Source of the DNA: Leptospiraceae bacterium
GTDB lineage: Bacteria > Spirochaetota > Leptospiria > Leptospirales > Leptonemataceae
Direction of reading: 5' to 3'
Assembly (NCBI GenBank): GCA_002717505.1
Contig: PBEB01000026.1
Coordinates: 1 to 49,925, forward strand
Length of the DNA: 49,925 nt
A program made the translations under genes and the position numbers. The notes under the pieces were generated by a model that saw only the letters and a program-made list of their open reading frames with translations, was not told the DNA's origin and did not search any database. Of the stretch, positions 9,292 to 16,863 are shown piece by piece (positions within the stretch are counted from its first letter, which is position 1; each line of letters opens with the position of its first letter).

Positions 9292-9321
9292 TTGACACCC
9301 ATAAGGCTGATACACGAATAT
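9292..9321 (+). promoter_or_regulatory. Possible sigma-70 promoter
   Basis: TTGACA (9292-9297), an 18-base spacer, then GAATAT (9316-9321). The -35 is perfect and the -10 is fair. The expected start site would fall at or after the ATG at 9326, so it would need to drive a leaderless message or the next gene, cysE. It may be chance. Confidence 0.3.
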
Positions 9322-9325
9322 TACC

Positions 9326-9736
9326 ATGCCCCGCAGGATCTTTCGCCGATCGTTTAACATCTACATCTTCTGGATTGCACTGCCCTTTCTGCTCGCAGGG
9401 GGATTACTGGCAGCCTATCCCAATCCGGTGATGCCTTACGTCCTGGATGTACCGGTGGAGGAGTTGACCCCTGTTTTTTATCTGGCTGTAAGGGTTTTAG
9501 GAGCAACGCTGCTCTATTGCGGTATCACACTCTTTGTTATGCGCAGAGAGCCCACAAGACTAATGGATCTGGCCTTCTGGCAGGGAATATTATGTCTGGC
9601 TCTGGCTGGCTTTTCCGGGGTTTCTCCGTTCTGGTTCCGCACAAGCTACTGGGTCTGGGTGGGCACAGGATATCTTCTGGTAGCCGGTTTTTTTCTACTT
9701 ACCTTTTCTACGAGAAACCTTCTGGTTAGAGAATAG
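9326..9736 (+). CDS. Small integral membrane protein, function unknown
   Basis: 136 residues with four hydrophobic segments, at roughly 12-30, 50-70, 82-99 and 106-127, and a basic N-terminus (MPRRIFRRSF). No catalytic motif is recognised. It lies 39 bases after dcd and 11 bases before cysE, so it is probably in one transcript with cysE. The shape resembles small four-helix proteins of unknown role conserved in Leptospira-like genomes, but I cannot assign a family. Hydropathy makes it a probable real gene. Confidence 0.7.
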   Translation: MPRRIFRRSFNIYIFWIALPFLLAGGLLAAYPNPVMPYVLDVPVEELTPVFYLAVRVLGATLLYCGITLFVMRREPTRLMDLAFWQGILCLALAGFSGVSPFWFRTSYWVWVGTGYLLVAGFFLLTFSTRNLLVRE

Positions 9737-9747
9737 GAATCTATTTC

Positions 9748-10419
9748 ATGAAGTTACGGATCATCGAAGACGTTCGGGCCATTATTCGCAATGATCCGGC
9801 CTGCAGAGGTCTACAGTTCTTGCTGTATCCCTGCTTCCATTCCATGCTTTTTCACCGATTCCTCTGTCATCCTTTGTACAGGATGCACCTGTTTTTCATG
9901 GCCCGGTTCTTCTCCCAGGTTTCCAGAATTATGACCGGGATGGAGGTGCATCCAGGAGCTCAGATTCAGGGCGGATTCTTCTGTGATCATGGAATGGCCG
10001 TAGTAATCGGTGAGACCTCGGTAATTGGCAAAAACTGCGTAATGTATCATGGAGTGACACTGGGCGGAACCGGCAAGCATCAGAGAAAGCGGCATCCCAC
10101 TGTGGGAGACGATGTATTCATCGGAACGCATAGCACTTTGCTGGGACCAATTTACATTGGGGACCGGGCCAAAATCGGGGCCGAAAGTGTGATCATCAAC
10201 CGGGATGTGCCTGCAGATTGTACAGTTGTGGGAACCCCGGGAAAGATTGTAAAACGTGGCAATCGCAGGGTGGATCCTGCGGAGCCTCTACCTCTATCTG
10301 AGTACAGGGTTAGAGAAGTGGAAGAGGAAAATCGACAAATCGAGCAGGAAGATCGAACCGAGCAGGTAAGCCGTCCGTCTAGAGATGTACCCTCCTCGGG
10401 CGTGCTGAAGAAAACTTGA
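9748..10419 (+). CDS. cysE: Serine O-acetyltransferase
   Basis: Makes O-acetylserine from serine and acetyl-CoA, the first step of cysteine synthesis. The 223-residue protein has a short N-terminal helical domain of the EpsC type, then left-handed beta-helix hexapeptide repeats. Seen: TGMEVHPGAQIQGGFF, FCDHGMAVVIGET with the catalytic Asp-His pair (D91, H92 region), YHGVTLGGTGK (acetyl-CoA site) and VVGTPGKIV at the end of the helix. A charged Glu/Arg-rich tail of about 45 residues follows and is longer than usual. The start ATG at 9748 has AGGAAT upstream with good spacing. Confidence 0.92.
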   Translation: MKLRIIEDVRAIIRNDPACRGLQFLLYPCFHSMLFHRFLCHPLYRMHLFFMARFFSQVSRIMTGMEVHPGAQIQGGFFCDHGMAVVIGETSVIGKNCVMYHGVTLGGTGKHQRKRHPTVGDDVFIGTHSTLLGPIYIGDRAKIGAESVIINRDVPADCTVVGTPGKIVKRGNRRVDPAEPLPLSEYRVREVEEENRQIEQEDRTEQVSRPSRDVPSSGVLKKT

Positions 10420-10449
10420 CCCTTCCCGGGTAGGCCTTATCCTGTAACT

Positions 10450-11154
10450 ATGCTGGACTTCGTAAAAGGAGATTCCCAGGCCCCTACGGGCAATCTGATT
10501 GCATTCTGCCAGGTCATTGGCAAGAATCCCTTTGAAACCGACGGAGCCATTATCGCCATTCATGTGGTGGTGAGCAATATTTCAGCCCGGGAAAACAGCT
10601 TTCCGGTGGTGGTTTTTCCCCCGGTTTCCCTGAAAAATGAGCAGGAACTATCTCGCGTCATTTCGTTTCAGGGAAAGTGCGATGTTGTGCGTCTGGAAGA
10701 CTTCAAAATTCCTTCCGAGCAACAGGAACAAGAATACATGAATGATCGCCTGGAACAGTTCAATGATCTGGTGAGGGACTATGTGGACCTTTACCAGAGA
10801 TACCATGAAAAGATCGCTCCTAAACTGAGCGAAGAGATCAAACTGCTCACAGGCCCCACGTCTACCAGATCCGAAGAAGCACAACCCACCGAAGGCGAAC
10901 AGGCCACCCTGGAAAAGCTACAGGAGCTCTTAAAAACCGGGGCCGGACCGGTGGATTTCACTCCGGTAATTCGCCATATAGAGAAGAACTTCCCTCAATA
11001 CGATATTCAGAATTTCGAAAAGAACATCCACCAGGATCAAACAGAAATCGCCTCTCTCTACATTAAGAAGTTCTTTGCCATCCATGAAGAAAGGTATGAA
11101 GCTGCGGCGCTCTTTCAGGCTCGCATCATGCAAATGGAATCCGCCCGCTCATGA
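10450..11154 (+). CDS. Conserved-looking hypothetical protein coupled to aldo/keto reductase
   Basis: 234 residues, soluble, no signal peptide. Residues 1-85 look like a small beta-rich domain (IIAIHVVVSNIS, SFPVVVFPPVSL). The rest is helical and charged, with a possible coiled coil at about 92-140 and a Pro/Thr/Glu-rich linker near 140-155. I do not recognise the family. The stop overlaps the ATG of the aldo/keto reductase by four bases (ATGA), indicating translational coupling and possibly shared function. A TTGACC...TATCCT pair lies just upstream (10416 on) but is weak. Confidence 0.75.
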   Translation: MLDFVKGDSQAPTGNLIAFCQVIGKNPFETDGAIIAIHVVVSNISARENSFPVVVFPPVSLKNEQELSRVISFQGKCDVVRLEDFKIPSEQQEQEYMNDRLEQFNDLVRDYVDLYQRYHEKIAPKLSEEIKLLTGPTSTRSEEAQPTEGEQATLEKLQELLKTGAGPVDFTPVIRHIEKNFPQYDIQNFEKNIHQDQTEIASLYIKKFFAIHEERYEAAALFQARIMQMESARS

Positions 11155-12713
11155 GCGATCCGGATCATATTCGCACCGGAAAACGAATCTTTGGCAGTCT
11201 AATTCAGCCGGATCAATTGCCAGGAAAGTATGAGTCCGGTCCCTATTTCAAAAATCTGAAGGCCACCTATCCAGACTACGATGAGAAAGCCTGGCAAATA
11301 GAGGCAGGCAAGACGGGATGGACCGTGTCTCGGCTGGGAATGGGAACCTACCGCATGCAGCGAGACAGCCGCGAGCATTACGATGCTTTGCGTGAAGCCT
11401 TAATCTCGGGCACAAATGTCATCGATACATCGGCCAACTACATGGATGGTTCTGCCGAAGCACTGATTGGGGATGTGATTCGAGACCTGAAGGCTGCTGG
11501 TCGAATTCAACGCGAAAATATCGCTATCGTCACCAAGGCAGGTTACATCCAGGGCAAAAACTCCCTGCTCTGTGCAGAAATTGACTTTCCCGAACAAACC
11601 AGGTTCGATCGATCCCTGTCTCATTGCATTCATCCAGAATTTCTGGAGAACCAGATTGAACTCAGTCGCCTTCGCATGGGGCTGGAAACCCTGGATGTTA
11701 TACTGCTGCACAATCCCGAGTATTTTTTAAAAAAGGCCCGGCAGGACAATATAGACATCCAGGAAGCTCAAAAGGAGTATTACCGCAGGATCCACCAGGC
11801 ATTTGACTTTCTGGAAGAGATGCGAAAGGAAGGGCGAATTCAGTACTACGGTATTTCATCCAATACCTTTCCTGTTTACGGGCAGTACGAATCCACCGAC
11901 CTGCAGAGAATCGATGTAGACCGCTATCCGGGTTTCAAGGTAATTCAGTTTCCTGCCAATCTCATAGAACGAGGATTTAGAGAAGGAAGCCTTTGCCGCA
12001 ATGCTCGAGAGCTCGGTCTGTGGACTCTTGCCAATCGCCCCTTAAATGCATTCCAGAGCAAGATAGGTCTGCTTCGCCTGGCGGGAACAGCAGGACCGGA
12101 CGATTCAGATGAAGCCATTCAGAGTCTGCTGAACCTGGAAGAAGAGATGCAAGATCTGGAATTTCGCATTCAAGGCGAATTATCCGAAGAAAAATTTCAC
12201 TTCGATACCAGGTTTCCTGCGGCCGGCAGTGTCATTCGGTACTATCTGGACCGGTTGCGAAATCCAGAGCAGGCCCATGCCGCTACCTCGGCCCTGTCTC
12301 CAGTTCTTCAAAAGACAGTAAACCATCTCTATGGCCGGGCTGAAGTACTGCCAGATGCTCAGAAGGAAAGCCTGCACCGGTTGCTGGAAAGCTACGTTCG
12401 AAGAATCAATACAGCCCTGGCCTCTCTGGAAAAAAACGTTCGAGCCAGGCACCATCGCTTTGCACGCACTCTGGCCGGTGCCATCGCGGAGAAAATTCCA
12501 GATCTGGGCAGCACAGATTTATCCCCCATAGCGATGAAGTATCTTCTGGCCAGCTCCTGTCCATCCACGGTGCTCTGTGGCATGCGTAGAGTGCCGTACG
12601 TAAGGCAATTACACACTCTGTACAATGAACCGGCCCCCTCCCGGCTCAAAGACGGTTTTCCGGGGTTGGAGCAGAGGGCTGTGGAGCTCTGGAGCAAGGA
12701 GTTCGGTTTTTAG
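11151..12713 (+). CDS. Aldo/keto reductase family protein with large C-terminal extension
   Basis: NADPH-type oxidoreductase barrel. The catalytic tetrad is visible: Asp92 and Tyr97 (IDTSANYMDGSAE), Lys129 (VTKAGY) and His187 (LLHNPE), with the strand YYGISSNTF later. At 520 residues it is well above the usual 280-350. The extra sequence lies in an N-terminal 55 residues and in an insertion of about 130 mostly helical residues (about 300-430) before the last conserved part, MKYLLASSCPSTVLCGMRRVPYV, which matches the family's C-terminal repeat. The substrate is unknown. It overlaps the upstream gene by four bases. Confidence 0.83.
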   Translation: MSDPDHIRTGKRIFGSLIQPDQLPGKYESGPYFKNLKATYPDYDEKAWQIEAGKTGWTVSRLGMGTYRMQRDSREHYDALREALISGTNVIDTSANYMDGSAEALIGDVIRDLKAAGRIQRENIAIVTKAGYIQGKNSLLCAEIDFPEQTRFDRSLSHCIHPEFLENQIELSRLRMGLETLDVILLHNPEYFLKKARQDNIDIQEAQKEYYRRIHQAFDFLEEMRKEGRIQYYGISSNTFPVYGQYESTDLQRIDVDRYPGFKVIQFPANLIERGFREGSLCRNARELGLWTLANRPLNAFQSKIGLLRLAGTAGPDDSDEAIQSLLNLEEEMQDLEFRIQGELSEEKFHFDTRFPAAGSVIRYYLDRLRNPEQAHAATSALSPVLQKTVNHLYGRAEVLPDAQKESLHRLLESYVRRINTALASLEKNVRARHHRFARTLAGAIAEKIPDLGSTDLSPIAMKYLLASSCPSTVLCGMRRVPYVRQLHTLYNEPAPSRLKDGFPGLEQRAVELWSKEFGF

Positions 12714-12748
12714 TTGCCTCCTTTCGGCTTCCAGGATTCCCTGATGGT

Positions 12749-12967
12749 ATGACAGAGCAGCAAATGGAACTATTGAAGCGCTACAACGAGGCTCTGCAGC
12801 TGTACAAGAATCGGCAGTGGCAGGATGCCATCAATGGCTTCAAGAAGGCCCTGGAGATAGATCCAGAGGACGGCCCTTCCAAACTCTACATTCAACGCTC
12901 TGAAGAATATATGGCCAACCCTCCCGGAGATGACTGGGATGGCGTCTTTGTAATGAAAACCAAATAG
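12749..12967 (+). CDS. Small TPR protein resembling the C-terminal tail of class III adenylate cyclases
   Basis: 72 residues. One TPR-like helix pair is seen, YNEALQLYKNRQWQDAINGFKKALEIDPEDGPSKLYIQR, followed by NPPGDDWDGVFVMKTK. The ending NPP..DWDGV..M..K is characteristic, from family knowledge, of the tail after the catalytic and TPR parts of many bacterial adenylate/guanylate cyclases. Here no cyclase domain precedes it: the upstream 36 bases follow the reductase stop. It may act as a free adaptor, or be the remnant of a lost cyclase. The start is ATG at 12749 with a distant AGGA. Confidence 0.72.
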   Translation: MTEQQMELLKRYNEALQLYKNRQWQDAINGFKKALEIDPEDGPSKLYIQRSEEYMANPPGDDWDGVFVMKTK

Positions 12968-13003
12968 GCCAGGGTAGTTCAGGTAATATTTATCCCACTC
13001 GGG

Positions 13004-13039
13004 CCGGGATGCTCTCCACTGACTGGAATCAGTCCCGGA
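13004..13039. repeat. Imperfect hairpin upstream of bactofilin
   Basis: CCGGGA near 13004 can pair with TCCCGG near 13033, and an inner ACTGA/TCAGT pair closes the stem, with an unpaired bulge on the 5' side. It lies between the TPR protein and bactofilin genes, with no T-run, so it may be a leader structure. Confidence 0.35.
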
Positions 13040-13052
13040 CAATAACAGAATT

Positions 13053-13418
13053 ATGGCAAGAAAACCTCAGACTCAAACCATCAGTCCAGACATTGGAAAT
13101 ATAGCCACCGTATTCGGTCGCACCACCAGCTTTCATGGTATCCTGGAATTCGAAAAACCCTTACAGATCAATGGCCGCTTCGAGGGAGAAATCATCACAG
13201 ACGGTATCCTGGTTGTGGGTGAAGGCGCTGTGGTTCGTGCGAATATCAAGGCAGGCACAGTCATCGTAGGCGGCGAAATCACAGGCAACATTGAAGCGCG
13301 CACAAGGCTTGAGATGCTCACCACTGGCAAAGTGTACGGAAATATCCGCACGGCCAAACTTCAAATCGCAGACGGCGTTGTTTTCGACGGCAACTGTGAA
13401 ATGATCGAAGAAAGCTAA
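13053..13418 (+). CDS. Bactofilin (polymer-forming cytoskeletal protein)
   Basis: Small cytoskeletal protein that self-polymerises through a right-handed beta-helix. The 121 residues contain a flexible N-terminus, then regularly spaced Gly/Val/Ile turns: GRTTSFHGILEFEKPLQINGRFEGEI, LVVGEGAVVRANI, VIVGGEITGNIEA, GKVYGNIRTAKLQI. This is the bactofilin core at its usual length. From general knowledge, bactofilins affect cell shape, including helical pitch in Leptospira and in Helicobacter (CcmA). No membrane segment is seen. The ribosome site is weak. The gene ends the plus-strand group and converges on the glycosyltransferase gene. Confidence 0.92.
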   Translation: MARKPQTQTISPDIGNIATVFGRTTSFHGILEFEKPLQINGRFEGEIITDGILVVGEGAVVRANIKAGTVIVGGEITGNIEARTRLEMLTTGKVYGNIRTAKLQIADGVVFDGNCEMIEES

Positions 13419-13461
13419 TAGCTCAGCCGTCAGGAATTAAAGGAAGCCGCCACGAAGCAGG

Positions 13462-14694
13462 CTATTTCGCTGGTGCGCGGCGCCGGGATGCCGAACGCTC
13501 AAAGGCCTCCGCATGCATGGCCGCTGTGTTTTCCCAGCTCCAGTTTCTCTCAGGTTTAAAGGCGGCCAATCGCTGCTTGCTTCGGCGTACCTGCATTTCC
13601 AGCATTCCGTAAGCCCATCCATTCACATCGTTGGGATCCAGATACTCTGCACGGTTATCTGCGATTTCGTGGAAGCAAGAGAGGTTAGATACCAGAGCGT
13701 GCTTTCCATGCCCCATAGCTTCCAGCAGCGGAATACCGAATCCCTCGTACAGGGAAGGCATTACAAAGAAAGCACAGTTCCGATACAGCCAGTCCAGTTC
13801 TTCATCGCTTACTCCCTCTCCCTGGTGTGGCCAGTGCAGGCCAGGAAGTCTTCGCTCCATTTCAGTCAGTCGCTGAAAAAGGTCCGGAGACTCCCAGCCT
13901 CTACGTCCGGCAATGACAAGACCCAGTGGTATGCGACCTTCCTGGGCTCCCAGTTCGCAGTACTTTTCATACGCAGATAGAAGCGTTCCATAATTCTTTC
14001 GCGGCTCGATAGTAGAACAGGCCAGCATAAAAGGAGGAACTACCTGGGATTTTGCATTCTTTCGACGCCTATGCGATGCCACCATTCGAACATCCGGTTC
14101 CGATATCTGGGCCAGAAACTCTTCGCTTACTTCGGGGGACTTGCGTCCAGGCTTGTCCAGTCCAGGGTAAGCCACCAGGATTTGATCCGCAGGATATTTA
14201 TATCTTTCCAGGATTTCTCTGCGGGTCTGCTGCGAATTTGCAAGAATGATGTCTGCGCGATGAACACTGTATTTCTGCACTGATTTCTGCTGCCATCGTG
14301 CCAGCCGTCGCATGGAGTCCGGAAATCGATAGGCAACAAAATCATGAAACGTAATTACCGCTCCGGTGGATGAGGGCAATGCTGGTGGCAGTACCTGCTG
14401 CGTTCCCCAGAAAACATCAGGCGGGCTCTTGCGTAACTCGCCGGGCAGTCGGACGTTAAAATCTGTGGCTCCGGTGCGACTGAGCGTGCCCTGCCCCTGA
14501 ACCCATTCAACGTCGGAACGCATGAGCAGGTCATCATAATCCGGATGCGGGGGATTCTGAGCATGTAGTTCGAACCAGAATCGACTCTGGTCTATATTCT
14601 CAATGACTTTCTGGATGATTCTGGCAACGCCGGAAACCGGCAAGCAAAGGGGTCGGGCATCAACTCCGATTCTAAATCGATTGGCCTGCTGCAC
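13462..14694 (-). CDS. Glycosyltransferase family 4 (GT-B fold)
   Basis: Probable NDP-sugar glycosyltransferase for envelope polysaccharide or glycolipid. The 410-residue protein starts with IGVDARPL, a GT4-type first strand, followed by ITFHDFVAYRFP and ILANSQQTRREIL in the N-terminal domain. The C-terminal domain has STIEPRKNYGTLL (about residue 229 on), GVSDEELDWLYRNCAFFVMPSLYEGFGIPLLEAMGHG with the E-x7-E type motif, and the sugar-nucleotide site. The sequence contains a short basic insert (ASHRRRKNAKSQ) just before the C-domain. The start is GTG at 14694. The gene is 31 bases downstream of hfq on the same strand. The acceptor is unknown. Confidence 0.88.
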   Translation of the reverse strand: MQQANRFRIGVDARPLCLPVSGVARIIQKVIENIDQSRFWFELHAQNPPHPDYDDLLMRSDVEWVQGQGTLSRTGATDFNVRLPGELRKSPPDVFWGTQQVLPPALPSSTGAVITFHDFVAYRFPDSMRRLARWQQKSVQKYSVHRADIILANSQQTRREILERYKYPADQILVAYPGLDKPGRKSPEVSEEFLAQISEPDVRMVASHRRRKNAKSQVVPPFMLACSTIEPRKNYGTLLSAYEKYCELGAQEGRIPLGLVIAGRRGWESPDLFQRLTEMERRLPGLHWPHQGEGVSDEELDWLYRNCAFFVMPSLYEGFGIPLLEAMGHGKHALVSNLSCFHEIADNRAEYLDPNDVNGWAYGMLEMQVRRSKQRLAAFKPERNWSWENTAAMHAEAFERSASRRRAPAK

Positions 14695-14725
14695 TCCGGC
14701 TATCCGAATGAAAAGCTCCCCGGGC

Positions 14726-14956
14726 CTAGGGCTTTCCGGGCACAGGATGTCTTACAGGGAAGACAGAAGAGATAGAATGTTTGAAGACCAGAGTAGGACT
14801 CTTATCGGTAATCACATAAACGGTATGGCTGTCATGAGCCATTACTTTGCCACGCACAGGAACGCCATTCTTCAGGTACAGAGTCAGTCTGGAGGCCTTT
14901 TTTTTAGCCTTTTCGATGATCTGATCCTGGTCGGATCGATGTTGCCTGGTGGACAT
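14726..14956 (-). CDS. hfq: Hfq-like RNA chaperone
   Basis: Predicted hexameric Sm-fold RNA chaperone that helps small RNAs pair with mRNAs. In 76 residues the Sm1 motif reads LTLYLKNGVPVRGKVMAHDSHTVYV and Sm2 reads LVFKHSISSVFP, aligning with E. coli IYLVNG...D and VYKHAISTVVP. Lys59-His60 match the conserved KH pair. Differences: Tyr55 of E. coli is Phe58 here, the DQF triplet is DSH, and the N-terminal LQD segment (uridine-binding Gln8) is replaced by DQDQII. The start is ATG at 14956 with no clear Shine-Dalgarno. It is not next to miaA, the common partner. Confidence 0.87.
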   Translation of the reverse strand: MSTRQHRSDQDQIIEKAKKKASRLTLYLKNGVPVRGKVMAHDSHTVYVITDKSPTLVFKHSISSVFPVRHPVPGKP

Positions 14957-15109
14957 GACACGTAGGATGTAGAGCGCAGTCCTGACTGCAATCAGTTTTT
15001 CCGGGTCAGGGCCCCTGCTGGCAATCGACCCTGGAAGCTTTCCGTGCTCCGGTTGCCGCGGCTACGATTTCTCAGGCACCTCTCGCAGCCTCGGTGGGTC
15101 GGATTAGAT

Positions 15110-15122
15110 AAAAAAGAGTGAC
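15110..15122. repeat. 13-mer shared by the flanks of two tandem arrays, copy 1
   Basis: AAAAAAGAGTGAC, identical to 16851-16863, lies ten bases before the first unit of the 43-bp array at 15132. Confidence 0.6.
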
Positions 15123-15131
15123 TCGAAAGAA

Positions 15132-15389
15132 ATGGTCCAGAGGTCCTGCGCCGGAGAAAATCCAGGACAGCGAAGTGATCCAGAGGTTACGCGCCGGAGG
15201 ATGTTCCGGATAAAGAAAGGATCCAGAGATCCCGGATCAGAGGAAGTTCCGGATAATGAAGTGATCCAGAGGTCACGCGCCAGAGGAAATTCCAGCCAGC
15301 GAAGTGATCTATAGGTCACGCGCCAGAGGAAGTTCCGGGCAGCGAAGTGATCCAGAGGTCACGCGCCGGAGAAAGTCCAGGACCTGGTG
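15132..15389. repeat. Minisatellite: six tandem 43-bp units
   Basis: Units begin at 15132, 15175, 15218, 15261, 15304 and 15347. The consensus starts GTGATCCAGAGGTCACGCGC and ends GTTCCGGACAGCGAA. Each unit contains two dyads: GTGA...TCAC and CCGGA...TCCGG. The period of 43 is not a multiple of three, so the array shifts frame at each unit and is not coding, despite short open frames on both strands. It fills the space between the hfq 5' region and the 3' end of the inositol-phosphatase family gene (stop at 15403). Units 1 to 5 differ by a few substitutions each. Confidence 0.88.
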
Positions 15390-15402
15390 GTCCCATCGAA
15401 TT

Positions 15403-16254
15403 TCAACTGGATCCGTATCGGTCTCGAAGCTTCATGCCCCTGTGCTGAAAGAATTGATGGTATTGCATTACTGGATCGGGCCTTCCGCAGCACAGTCCCG
15501 GTCGCCGAGCCCCTGGAGGGGATAGATCGATGCCTGTGCCAGTGTCCGGCCGAATGATCAATCCGCCGGCTGCCTGGACCAGAGCAAGGCCTCCGGCTAT
15601 GTCCCAGTCGTTTTTGGGATATAGACTTACAGTCAAATCATAGTCAGCCACAGATACCAGCGCCAGCTTTCGTGCGACAGACCCTTCCGGATGTATTTGC
15701 AGCTCCTGGGCCTGATCGGAATAGAGACCTTTATTCCATTCTGTTCGGCTAACACAGATTCGGGATTTCCGCAGATCCACGGCTGATTTATCCAGAAGCT
15801 TTCGCTCAGGCTGAAGCTCAGAATCCAGATCGTAGACGGCTACTCCATCCCTGCCGCTCATCATGATCCTTGGCTCCGCCGGAAGCGAAACCGCTCCCCA
15901 CACCGGTTCACCGTTCTGAACCAGGCCCACCGAAATGGAAAACTCACCGTTCTTATCTATGAACTCGCGTGTACCATCAATGGGATCCACGACCCAGATC
16001 AGTTCCTTTCGGGCCAGAGCTTGCAGGTCTCTTTCCGATTCTTCAGAAAGCCAACCGGCATCCGGACGCAAGTCGCTCAGTCGTTTCTCCAGAACTTGAT
16101 TGGCCTGGATATCGGCCCGGGTTACGGGCTCCTTTTCATCTTTGTATTCAATTCCAGGATTTTCGGATGCGTAGACTTCCAGTACCGCCCGGGTGGCTTC
16201 CCGCATGGCATCCAGAGCGGCGGCCTGGAAATCAGAGGATGGTGAAAACTTCAA
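15403..16254 (-). CDS. Inositol monophosphatase / 3'(2'),5'-bisphosphate nucleotidase family protein (CysQ-like)
   Basis: Mg-dependent, Li-sensitive phosphatase fold. Seen: EPVTRADIQAN (metal/Asp region), LSEESE (Glu pair), WVVDPIDGTREFI (signature WxxDPxDGTxxF) and DWDIAGGLALVQAAGG with the second Asp. REFI in place of NF-type residues favours the CysQ/bisphosphate nucleotidase side, which would hydrolyse PAP from sulfate assimilation, but inositol or other sugar phosphates are possible. It has 283 residues. The start is TTG at 16254 with no good ribosome site; an ATG 16 codons in would cut the first helix. It lies 18 bases after the exported-protein gene, so it is probably one transcript. 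Confidence 0.85.
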   Translation of the reverse strand: MKFSPSSDFQAAALDAMREATRAVLEVYASENPGIEYKDEKEPVTRADIQANQVLEKRLSDLRPDAGWLSEESERDLQALARKELIWVVDPIDGTREFIDKNGEFSISVGLVQNGEPVWGAVSLPAEPRIMMSGRDGVAVYDLDSELQPERKLLDKSAVDLRKSRICVSRTEWNKGLYSDQAQELQIHPEGSVARKLALVSVADYDLTVSLYPKNDWDIAGGLALVQAAGGLIIRPDTGTGIDLSPPGARRPGLCCGRPDPVMQYHQFFQHRGMKLRDRYGSS

Positions 16255-16272
16255 AGCAGGGAAAGCTCTGCA

Positions 16273-16698
16273 TCAAGGAGTGACGGGCTGATCCTCATGG
16301 TCTGCGTCGAAGTTCTCATCCATAATCAAGAATTTCTCGTAGGCCGGAGCCAGCACAAAGCGCTCAGGATCTCGAACAAAGTCGTAACGTACAATGAAAG
16401 ATTTGTATTTCACATAGTAAGTATTGGTCGCTTCGAACTTCTCATAGGATAGATTTTCGATTTTCAGATCGTTTAGATACTTGTCCCGGGTATGAAAGAA
16501 TCTCCGAGTAATGGTAACTCGCATGGCCCGCAGCAGATTGTCCTGCAACTGCGCTTCCAGCACTTTCGGATCAGCCTGTCGAGTGCGAATGGCTTCTTCC
16601 ACTGCACGAAATTCGTTTACAATACCCTGCTGCTCTTCGGCTATCAAGGGGCCTCCAACAAATGAGGCAGCAAGAAATAGAATAATTAGGCGACGCAT
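16273..16698 (-). CDS. Small exported protein, unknown function
   Basis: The 141-residue product begins MRRLIILFLAASFVGGPLIA, a standard Sec signal peptide, probably cleaved after LIA. The mature part is helical and charged in the first half (EEAIRTRQADPKVLEAQLQ) and ends in a beta-rich stretch with YYVKYKSFIVRYDFVRDPERFVL and an acidic tail. No family is recognised. The ATG at 16698 has GGAGAG four bases upstream, which decides it over a longer frame to 16743. It heads a two-gene unit with the CysQ-like phosphatase. Confidence 0.75.
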   Translation of the reverse strand: MRRLIILFLAASFVGGPLIAEEQQGIVNEFRAVEEAIRTRQADPKVLEAQLQDNLLRAMRVTITRRFFHTRDKYLNDLKIENLSYEKFEATNTYYVKYKSFIVRYDFVRDPERFVLAPAYEKFLIMDENFDADHEDQPVTP

Positions 16699-16850
16699 TT
16701 TTCTCTCCGTTAACCAGCTACTGTCCGAGGTCCCTCCGCTCACTGCATTTGGCGCAAACAGAAGAAGCTAAACTGGGCTGATAGGTACATCGGGATTCAA
16801 CACCCCCATATTAATGGACTGCCTGACTTTTTTCCAGTGAAATATGACTC

Positions 16851-16863
16851 AAAAAAGAGTGAC
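16851..16863. repeat. 13-mer shared by the flanks of two tandem arrays, copy 2
   Basis: AAAAAAGAGTGAC, identical to 15110-15122. It follows GACTC, making an ACTC-A6-GAGT dyad. The degenerate repeat region follows it. Confidence 0.6.

Noticed and set aside
15132-15314. Open frame on the plus strand, and another on the minus strand, inside the 43-bp array
   Set aside because: A 43-bp period shifts frame every unit; both frames are openness produced by the repeat and resemble no protein.
15132-15389. CRISPR array
   Set aside because: The units are directly contiguous with no unique spacers, and no cas gene is nearby. It is a minisatellite.
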